NCBI RefSeq assembly: GCF_016862455.1
Contig: NZ_BOMZ01000056.1
Coordinates: forward strand, 1 to 36,257
DNA: 36,257 nt
Direction: 5' to 3'
From: Actinoplanes utahensis
GTDB taxonomy: Bacteria; Actinomycetota; Actinomycetes; Mycobacteriales; Micromonosporaceae
Shown: in pieces, positions 31,621 to 36,257 of the stretch
Layout of the letters: each line of letters begins with the position of its first letter
Position numbering within the stretch: the first letter of the stretch is position 1
The notes under the pieces: model-generated
The model's database searches: none
The model's input: the letters and a program-made list of their open reading frames with translations, nothing else
What the model was told of the DNA's origin: nothing
Program-made: the position numbers and the translations under genes

Positions 31621-32793
31621 ATGACCGACGCGTTCGCCGCTGAACTCCGCCGCATGCGCGAACACCGCGGCCTCTCCTACCGGCAGCTGAGCGCCGTCTC
31701 CACCGTGAGCTCATCGCAGCTCAGCGACCTCGAAAAGGGCAACCGGCGCCCCACCCGGGAGATCGTTACCGCCCTGGACACCGCGCTTACCGCGCACGGC
31801 CGGCTCGCCGCGACCATGCGAACCCCGGTGCCGGAAGACGTTGAAGGTGAGCTGGAGGCGCTGGAGATGGCCCAGCGTGCCGCCGCTTCCGACGTCAGCG
31901 ACACCACCCTCGACAGGCTGGAACGGACAGCGGACAAGATGGCGATGTCATACGCCACCACCCCGCCCGCGGAACTCCTGCCGAAGGTGCGTCGGCATCT
32001 GAGGTACGTCGACCAACTCGTCGACAGCCGCGCCACGATCGGCCAGCGCCGCCGCCTGCTTGTCGTCGGCGGCTGGCTGTCGCTGCTGCGCTCCACTCTC
32101 CACATCGACTTGCGGCAACGGGCCGCCGCCGAGGCTCACTTGGAGACCGCAACCGCGCTTGCCGAGCAGGCCGAGGACATGGAGATCACCGCCTGGTGGC
32201 TGGAGACCGAGGCCTGGGATGAACTGACCCGCGGGAACTACGTCAGGGCTGTCGAGCTGTCCCAACGCGCCCAGGACATCGCCCCGGCCGGCGGGTCGGC
32301 GATAGTGCAGGCGACCGCCCAGGAGGGGCGGGCGTGGGCGCGGCTTGGCGATCAGAAGGCGACTCTGAACGCGCTGGGCCGGGTGGAGAAGACGGCCGAG
32401 GACCGGCCGCGCCCCGAGCATCCGGAGCACCACTACCAGTACGACCCGGGCAAGATGCACGCCTATACCGCCACCACACTCTCGTGGGTCGGGGATCCGG
32501 CGGCCGAACGAGTCGCCCGCGACGTGCTGAAGGAGCTGGAGGAGGAGGGCGCCCGGCCGCGGCGGATCGCGTCGGCCCGCCTTGATCTCGGCCTGGCGTT
32601 GCTGGCCGGCGAGGCTCCGCGTGCGGATGAGGCGGCGGCGGAGGCCCGGACGGCGATCCGGTCGGGCCGAATCGTGCCGTCGAACTGGTGGCGCGTCCAC
32701 GAGTTGGTCGCCGGCATCGCCGCGACCGGCGCGCCGGAGGCCCGTGATTTGCAGGAGGAAGCAGCCGCGGCCCGCCCGGCTGACGAGTCCTGA
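31621..32793 (+). CDS. XRE-family regulator with TPR-like C-terminus
   Basis: A 390-residue regulator. The N-terminal helix-turn-helix (about 5-60) reads ELRRMREHRGLSYRQLSAVS and SQLSDLEKGNRRPTREIV, a standard Cro/C1 fold. The remaining 300 residues are helical with TPR-like repeats (for example AEAHLETATALAEQAEDMEI and GNYVRAVELSQRAQDIAP), as in actinobacterial regulators that sense peptides or partner proteins. Such genes are frequent in actinomycete conjugative elements and near DUF397 genes; neither a DUF397 gene nor transfer genes are present here. ATG 31621 has GGGAG at the proper distance. It lies between a gene fragment and an integrase remnant, which suggests accessory origin. Confidence 0.88.
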   Translation: MTDAFAAELRRMREHRGLSYRQLSAVSTVSSSQLSDLEKGNRRPTREIVTALDTALTAHGRLAATMRTPVPEDVEGELEALEMAQRAAASDVSDTTLDRLERTADKMAMSYATTPPAELLPKVRRHLRYVDQLVDSRATIGQRRRLLVVGGWLSLLRSTLHIDLRQRAAAEAHLETATALAEQAEDMEITAWWLETEAWDELTRGNYVRAVELSQRAQDIAPAGGSAIVQATAQEGRAWARLGDQKATLNALGRVEKTAEDRPRPEHPEHHYQYDPGKMHAYTATTLSWVGDPAAERVARDVLKELEEEGARPRRIASARLDLGLALLAGEAPRADEAAAEARTAIRSGRIVPSNWWRVHELVAGIAATGAPEARDLQEEAAAARPADES

Positions 32794-32798
32794 CGGCT

Positions 32799-32837
32799 GT
32801 CCGCAGAGTTGCGGACGGCTCCGCGGACTTTGCGGAC
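32799..32837. promoter_or_regulatory. TGCGGAC motif cluster after the XRE gene
   Basis: GTCCGCAgagtTGCGGAC (32799-32816) is a perfect 7-4-7 palindrome, followed by CGCGGAC (32822-32828) and TGCGGAC (32831-32837) in direct orientation. It begins six bases past the XRE stop and precedes the hairpins and the 35-residue ORF. A binding site for the XRE protein is possible; the palindrome might also act as a short terminator. Confidence 0.45.
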
Positions 32838-32883
32838 ACCGATTGCCTCACACTGCCGCCGCTGGCCGGTCACGATCAGGTCA

Positions 32884-32928
32884 GCGACGGCGGGAGTAGG
32901 GCCCGTGATCCCTACCGTCCGCCGTCGC
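32884..32928 (+). terminator. Two-part hairpin downstream of the XRE gene
   Basis: GCGACGGCGG (32884-32893) pairs with CCGCCGTCGC (32919-32928), and inside it GTAGGG (32896-32901) pairs with CCCTAC (32910-32915), giving a long stem with a small internal bulge. No T run follows. It could end the XRE transcript or be part of the leader of the 35-residue ORF. Confidence 0.5.
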
Positions 32929-32968
32929 GCTCAGCGCGGCGGGCCGTACCCACCAGACAGTGCGTGGA

Positions 32969-33007
32969 CACCTCCCGCCGCCCCCGAAACCGACACGGCG
33001 GGAGGTG
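32969..33007 (+). promoter_or_regulatory. Hairpin covering the ribosome-binding site of a small ORF
   Basis: CACCTCCCGCCG (32969-32980) pairs perfectly with CGGCGGGAGGTG (32996-33007) across a 15-base loop. The right arm contains GGGAGG, the Shine-Dalgarno of the ORF starting at 33011, and the left arm is its exact anti-Shine-Dalgarno. As RNA, this stem would block ribosome access, so translation would need an opening signal. Confidence 0.6.
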
Positions 33008-33010
33008 GCG

Positions 33011-33118
33011 ATGACCGGCATCGGCGCGATCATGCGACGGCTGACCGGATACGAAGCCCGGGTCGCGGCGGTGAAGCGGTGGCGCGACGAGCAGCGCGCT
33101 GAGTACAACCTGCGGTAA
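33011..33118 (+). CDS. Small basic peptide (35 aa)
   Basis: An ATG four to six bases after GGGAGGTGG opens a 35-residue frame reading MTGIGAIMRRLTGYEARVAA and ending RWRDEQRAEYNLR before TAA. It is basic with an amphipathic helical look. It is too short to assign and I do not recognise it. The strong Shine-Dalgarno, the hairpin that masks it and the position just before an integrase remnant suggest a small regulatory or excisionase-like protein, but this is a guess. Confidence 0.5.
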   Translation: MTGIGAIMRRLTGYEARVAAVKRWRDEQRAEYNLR

Positions 33119-33127
33119 CAGCACCCG

Positions 33128-33545
33128 ATGGCCAATGCCTTGCTATCAACTGGGATCGGGACATCGACTCGAATCAGGCGAGATTCATGGCGCGTGCGGA
33201 GATCCGCGAACGGCTCGGTCAACTCGTACCTGTGGAAGCCGGCGCTCGTGGCGGCCGGTGTGATTTCCGGAGCCGAAGCCGGACGAACTGTACGTGGAGT
33301 CCCGCGAGCACGGCTTCCACGTGCTCCGGCACACGTACGCCAGCACCTTGCTCGCCGACGGCGTGGACATCCGGACGCTCGCCGAGTACCGGGGCCACAG
33401 CGACCCCGGTTTCACGCTTCGGACCTACACGCACCTCATGCCGTCGGCGCCGGATAAGACGCGGCGAGCCGTCGACCGCGGGGCGGTCGACGGCTCGCCG
33501 GTTGTTTCCGATTTGGTCCCGAGGTCAGTGGAACAGCTGAACCCC
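33128..33545 (+). pseudogene. Frameshifted C-terminal remnant of a tyrosine recombinase (integrase)
   Basis: The frame from 33128 reads YLWKPALVAAGVI near 33215-33260, then loses sense; from about 33268 another frame continues PEPKPDELYVESREHGFHVL and RHTYASTLLADGVDIRTLAE, then GHSDPGFTLRTYTHLMPSA. Removing one T from the ATTTCC run near 33264-33268 would join the parts into VIPEPKPDELYVES. The pieces carry the C-terminal catalytic elements of a phage or ICE integrase: His and Arg in HVLRHTYAS, His in GHSDPGF and the nucleophile Tyr in LRTYTHL. The N-terminal arm-binding and core-binding parts and the first catalytic Arg are missing. It resembles integrases of actinomycete integrative elements. 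No attachment site or tRNA could be recognised nearby. Confidence 0.8.
33462..33500. terminator. Perfect 18-bp hairpin terminator between integrase remnant and glnA
   Basis: CGGCGAGCCGTCGACCGC (33462-33479) pairs perfectly with 33483-33500 around a GGG loop, followed on the plus strand by GTTGTTT. It lies 64 bp past the glnA stop on the minus strand and inside the end of the integrase remnant frame. It can serve as the terminator for the plus-strand remnant and probably also for glnA. Confidence 0.8.
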
Positions 33546-33564
33546 AGGTCAGAGCGTGGTGCGC

Positions 33565-34989
33565 TCAGACGTTGTAGTACATCTCGAACTCGTGCGGGGT
33601 CGGGCGGAGCCGGACCGGGTCGATCTCGTTGGTGCGCTTGTAGTCGATCCAGGTGGAGATCAGGTCGTCGGTGAAGACGCCACCGGCGGTGAGGAACTCG
33701 TGGTCGGCCTCGAGGGAGTTGAGCACGGCGTCCAGGGAGCCGGGCACCTGCTTGACGCTGCCCCACTCCTCCGGCGGCAGGTCGTACAGGTCCTTGTCGA
33801 TCGGGGCCGGGGGCTCGATCTTGTTCTTGATGCCGTCGAGGCCGGCCATCATCTGGGCCGAGAACGCCAGGTACGGGTTCGACGACGGGTCCGGGACGCG
33901 GAACTCGACGCGCTTGGCCTTCGGGTTGCTGCCGGTCACCGGGATGCGGGTGCAGGCGGAGCGGTTGCGCTGCGAGTAGACCAGGTTGACCGGGGCCTCG
34001 TAGCCGGGCACGAGCCGCCGGTACGAGTTGACGGTCGGGTTGGTGAACGCGAGCAGCGACGGCGCGTGGTGCAGCAGGCCGCCGATGTACCAGCGGGCCG
34101 TGTCGGACAGGCCGGCGTATCCGGTCTCGTCGTAGAACAGCGGCTCCCCGCCGAGCCAGAGGCTCTGGTGGGTGTGCATGCCGGAGCCGTTGTCGCCGAA
34201 GAGCGGCTTCGGCATGAACGTCGCCGTCTTGCCGTGCTCCCAGGCGGTGTTCTTGATGATGTACTTGAACAGCTGCATCTGGTCGCCGGCGTGCAGCAGC
34301 GTCGAGAACTTGTAGTTGATCTCGCCCTGGCCGGCGGTGCCGACCTCGTGGTGCGAGCGCTCGACGGTGAAGCCGGTGTCGACGAGGCGGCGCACCATGG
34401 CGTCACGCAGGTCGGCGTAGTGGTCGACCGGCGACACGGGGAAGTAGCCACCCTTGTACGCGGTCTTGTAGCCCCGGTTGCCGCCCGGCTCCTCGCGGCC
34501 GCTGTTCCAGGCGCCCTCGATCGAGTCGATGTAGTAGTACGCCTGGTGGGCGGAGGTCTCGTGGCGGATCGAGTCGAAGATGTAGAACTCCGCCTCGGCA
34601 CCGAAGTAGGCGGTGTCGGCGATGCCGCTGGAGGCCAGGTAGGCCTCGGCCTTCTTGGCCACGTTCCGCGGGTCACGCGAGTACGCCTCGCGGGTGAACG
34701 GGTCGTGGATGAAGAAGTTCAGGGCGAGCGTCTTCTGGATCCGGAACGGGTCGATGAAGGCGGTCGCGACGTCCGGCAGGAGCAGCATGTCGGACTCGTG
34801 GATGGCCTGGAAGCCGCGGATCGAGGACCCGTCGAAGGCGAGGCCGTCGGTGGCGACACTGTCGTCGAACGACTCGACCGGGATGTTGAAGTGCTGCATC
34901 ACACCCGGCAGGTCACAGAAACGTACGTCGACGAACTTGACGTCCTCGTCTTTGAGGTATCGCAGGAGTTCCTCGGGATTGGCGAACAC
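33565..34989 (-). CDS. glnA: Type I glutamine synthetase GlnA (GlnA1)
   Basis: The main ammonium-assimilating enzyme, making glutamine from glutamate, ammonia and ATP as a dodecamer in the cytoplasm. The 474-residue chain starts at a GTG (34989) preceded by AGGAGG; the frame runs further upstream without support. Motifs: DGSSIRGFQAIHESDM, AEAEFYIFD with metal-binding Glu, HHEVGTAGQGEINYKF, MPKPLFGDNGSGMHTHQS and NRSACTRIPV. DKDLYDLPPEEWG holds the adenylylation Tyr, about residue 402, equivalent to Tyr397 in E. coli, so the GlnE encoded in this window can be expected to regulate it. A tandem GlnR-type operator lies about 80-120 bp upstream. Its divergent neighbour is an RDD membrane gene, as in M. 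tuberculosis. Confidence 0.97.
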   Translation of the reverse strand: MFANPEELLRYLKDEDVKFVDVRFCDLPGVMQHFNIPVESFDDSVATDGLAFDGSSIRGFQAIHESDMLLLPDVATAFIDPFRIQKTLALNFFIHDPFTREAYSRDPRNVAKKAEAYLASSGIADTAYFGAEAEFYIFDSIRHETSAHQAYYYIDSIEGAWNSGREEPGGNRGYKTAYKGGYFPVSPVDHYADLRDAMVRRLVDTGFTVERSHHEVGTAGQGEINYKFSTLLHAGDQMQLFKYIIKNTAWEHGKTATFMPKPLFGDNGSGMHTHQSLWLGGEPLFYDETGYAGLSDTARWYIGGLLHHAPSLLAFTNPTVNSYRRLVPGYEAPVNLVYSQRNRSACTRIPVTGSNPKAKRVEFRVPDPSSNPYLAFSAQMMAGLDGIKNKIEPPAPIDKDLYDLPPEEWGSVKQVPGSLDAVLNSLEADHEFLTAGGVFTDDLISTWIDYKRTNEIDPVRLRPTPHEFEMYYNV

Positions 34990-35070
34990 ACGTCCTCCTG
35001 GCACAGTTTTCCGATACCGGGCAGCATGGGCCGCCACTGGCAGGGCTGGTCGCGACGTTATGGGTCGGGA

Positions 35071-35108
35071 GTTGCCCCGGCGTATCCCTATTGTTTCCGC
35101 CGTGTTAC
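35071..35108 (-). promoter_or_regulatory. Tandem GlnR operator upstream of glnA
   Basis: On the minus strand, reading toward glnA, the elements GTAAC, GAAAC, GATAC and GCAAC are separated by exactly six bases each. This matches the a-b-a-b arrangement GTnAC-n6-GAAAC described for GlnR, the OmpR-type nitrogen regulator of actinobacteria; the first pair is exact and the second pair deviates in one or two bases per element. The glnA start codon is about 80 bp further on. GlnR itself is not in the window. Confidence 0.75.
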
Positions 35109-35179
35109 GTACCGCGCCGAGCAGGTACGGCGGCAGCGCGAGCCGGCCAGAAAAACCCTATCGCGTACGCTCGGAAGGC

Positions 35180-35563
35180 GTGGCTGCTTCAGTGAACGAG
35201 ACGACCGCCCTGGAGCCGGCCGGTCTGGGCCCGCGCCTGGGTGCGATCGTGATCGACCAGATTCTCTTCGTGCTCGTCGCCAGTCTCTACGCCAGCCCGT
35301 CGGCCACCCCGTGGCCCGCCGTTCTCGTGCTGGTCGTGGCGAACACCTTCTTCCTCGGACTGTTCGGACAGACGCCGGGCATGCGGCTGTGCCGGGTCCG
35401 CTGTGCCGCATACCCCGAGGACGGCGTGATAGGCCTGTTCCGCGGACTGATCCGGGCCGTTCTGCTGGCCCTCTTCATCCCCGCGATCATTCTGAACAGT
35501 CAGGGCCGGGGCCTGCACGACCGTGCCGCCGGCTCGATCGTGGTCGCCGTCCCCAAACCCTGA
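35180..35563 (+). CDS. RDD-family membrane protein
   Basis: A 127-residue membrane protein with about three helices. It contains PRLGAIVIDQILFVLVASLY (first helix with the Asp of the RDD motif), PWPAVLVLVVANTFFLGLFG, TPGMRLCRVRC and a last helix followed by GRGLHDRAAGSIVV. RDD proteins are small membrane proteins of mostly unknown function; some have been linked to ion transport and compatible-solute responses. The GTG at 35180 has GGAAGG just upstream, and TACGCT at 35166-35171 could be a -10. It is divergent from glnA, and the same neighbour pair exists in M. tuberculosis (Rv2219A and Rv2220), suggesting conserved linkage. Confidence 0.88.
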   Translation: MAASVNETTALEPAGLGPRLGAIVIDQILFVLVASLYASPSATPWPAVLVLVVANTFFLGLFGQTPGMRLCRVRCAAYPEDGVIGLFRGLIRAVLLALFIPAIILNSQGRGLHDRAAGSIVVAVPKP

Positions 35564-35606
35564 GCGTGTGGATTCCGGCCGTCGTGCGCGCCCGCGATCC
35601 ACACGC
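35564..35606. terminator. GTGTGGA-type terminator hairpin, copy 3
   Basis: GCGTGTGGAT (35564-35573) pairs perfectly with ATCCACACGC (35597-35606). It starts immediately after the RDD stop codon and ends 5 bp before the stop of the convergent partial gene, so it can terminate both. The loop reads TTCCGGCCG early on, like the other copies at 14066 and 26793. Confidence 0.7.
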
Positions 35607-35611
35607 GAGGG

Positions 35612-36257
35612 TCAGCGGAAGGCCCGCGGGACCTCGGGTTCCGGCGGCTCGTCACCGCGGCCGGTCACCACGCCGCCGCCCGGGGTGCGCACCCCGAACG
35701 CCTGCTCGTCGGTGACCAGCTCGTGCTCGCCGCGCACCGGGACCGGGTCCCCGCCGCCCCGGCGTTTGCCCAGCTCCGGTGAGACCGTCCCGGGCCGGTT
35801 CGGCTCGGCGGGAGTGCCCGGTGTGGCCGCCCGGCTGCGCAGGCCCCACGGGCCGCTGTCCGGCCGGGCCTGCTCCGGCGCGTCGATGACCCCGGAGCCA
35901 CCGCGCCGCCGGGCCTCCTCGGCGCCGAACAGGTCCGACCAGGCCGCGCCACCGCGGGCGGTGCGACGCGGTTTCCAGGGCGGGGGAGCGGTGGGCGACG
36001 CCGGGCGGTTCAGCACCGGCGGCGCGGTGCCGCCGGGCCGCTGCGCGGCGGTCGCCTGACGGACCTCCGCGGCGCTGCCGGGGCGGATGGTGCGGTCCTC
36101 GACGGGATTCTTCAGTACGGGTGGAGCAGCCGACCCGGGCGGCCGCCCGAACGTGTCCGTTCCACCCGGCTTGCCCGGTGGAGTGCCGCGCCGGTCCCCG
36201 GGCCGTCCGGTGCCGGGCGGTGGCGGGGTCACCCCCGGGGTGCCGCCGCCGGGACGG
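35612..36257 (-). CDS. Partial Pro/Gly/Arg-rich hypothetical protein, start beyond window
   Basis: An open frame of at least 214 codons on the minus strand runs off the right edge; only the C-terminal part is present. It is rich in Pro, Gly and Arg, with repeated PPVLNRP/PPVLKNP motifs, GTPPGKPGG-like runs, a more complex piece AAWSDLFGAEEARRRGGSG and the ending DEPPEPEVPRAFR. Low-complexity Pro-rich segments of this kind often link domains of actinobacterial membrane or cell-envelope proteins, but nothing identifies the family here. A GTG at 36232 exists, but the frame stays open upstream of it. The third-position GC bias and the stop just past a terminator hairpin support it being a real gene. 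Confidence 0.6.
   Translation of the reverse strand, partial: RPGGGTPGVTPPPPGTGRPGDRRGTPPGKPGGTDTFGRPPGSAAPPVLKNPVEDRTIRPGSAAEVRQATAAQRPGGTAPPVLNRPASPTAPPPWKPRRTARGGAAWSDLFGAEEARRRGGSGVIDAPEQARPDSGPWGLRSRAATPGTPAEPNRPGTVSPELGKRRGGGDPVPVRGEHELVTDEQAFGVRTPGGGVVTGRGDEPPEPEVPRAFR

Noticed and set aside
33160..33190. TCGAATC sequence resembling a tRNA T-loop near the integrase remnant
   Set aside because: There is no paired T stem, acceptor stem or anticodon arm around it, so neither a tRNA nor a tRNA-derived attachment site can be supported.

Overview
The window is very GC-rich, uses many GTG starts, and carries a typical actinobacterial nitrogen-assimilation neighbourhood: glnA1 beside an RDD membrane gene, glnE, glnA2, and nearby nadE and panB. 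Gene content and style suggest a Micromonosporaceae genome, perhaps Actinoplanes or a relative; this is inference, because no rRNA or marker gene is present to fix the taxon.

Layout. 1-7,680: a small SPOR-like protein, then a 1,730-residue Lys/Ala/Thr/Gly-rich, histone H1-like repeat protein with a central Asp/Glu block, then an RNB-family ribonuclease flanked on both sides by short tandem repeats. 7,686-10,326 (minus): panB and nadE. 10,440-11,792: glnA2, followed by a perfect 17-bp hairpin terminator. 11,999-13,287 (minus): ECF sigma factor and a coupled membrane partner. 13,429-13,595: a fold-back element resembling a MITE. 13,617-16,262: DUF350 protein, WYL regulator, VOC protein, MDR oxidoreductase. 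16,297-20,036: a class I glutamine amidotransferase whose stop overlaps the start of glnE. 20,037-21,678: membrane protein with an exact RanBP2-type zinc-finger pattern, an OhrR-like MarR regulator and a small charged protein. 21,675-22,820: two decayed gene remnants. 22,830-26,780: secreted phytase-like protein and a DrrAB-type ABC exporter. 26,809-31,173: an AfsR/SARP-type regulator, a DUF218/YdcF protein and a hypothetical protein. 31,228-33,545: accessory DNA with a gene fragment, an XRE-TPR regulator, hairpins, a 35-residue ORF and a frameshifted tyrosine recombinase remnant. 33,565-36,257: glnA1 (minus) with a four-element GlnR operator, the RDD gene, and a partial Pro-rich gene running off the end.

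How the genes connect. GlnA1 carries the conserved adenylylation Tyr (about residue 402) and GlnE is the enzyme that would modify it; GlnA2 lacks that Tyr. GlnR-type sites upstream of glnA1 suggest transcriptional control by nitrogen status as well. Relative to the compact glnA1-glnE-glnA2 order known in Mycobacterium tuberculosis, this region has been opened by insertion of regulators, small metabolic genes and mobile-element debris.

The features most worth a second look are the giant H1-like protein, the fold-back element, a hairpin that covers the ribosome-binding site of a 35-residue ORF, the recurrent GTGTGGA-type hairpins after three genes, and the bacterial RanBP2-type zinc finger. I did not find a clear multi-gene defence or otherwise new system; the best candidates for undescribed biology are individual genes and elements.
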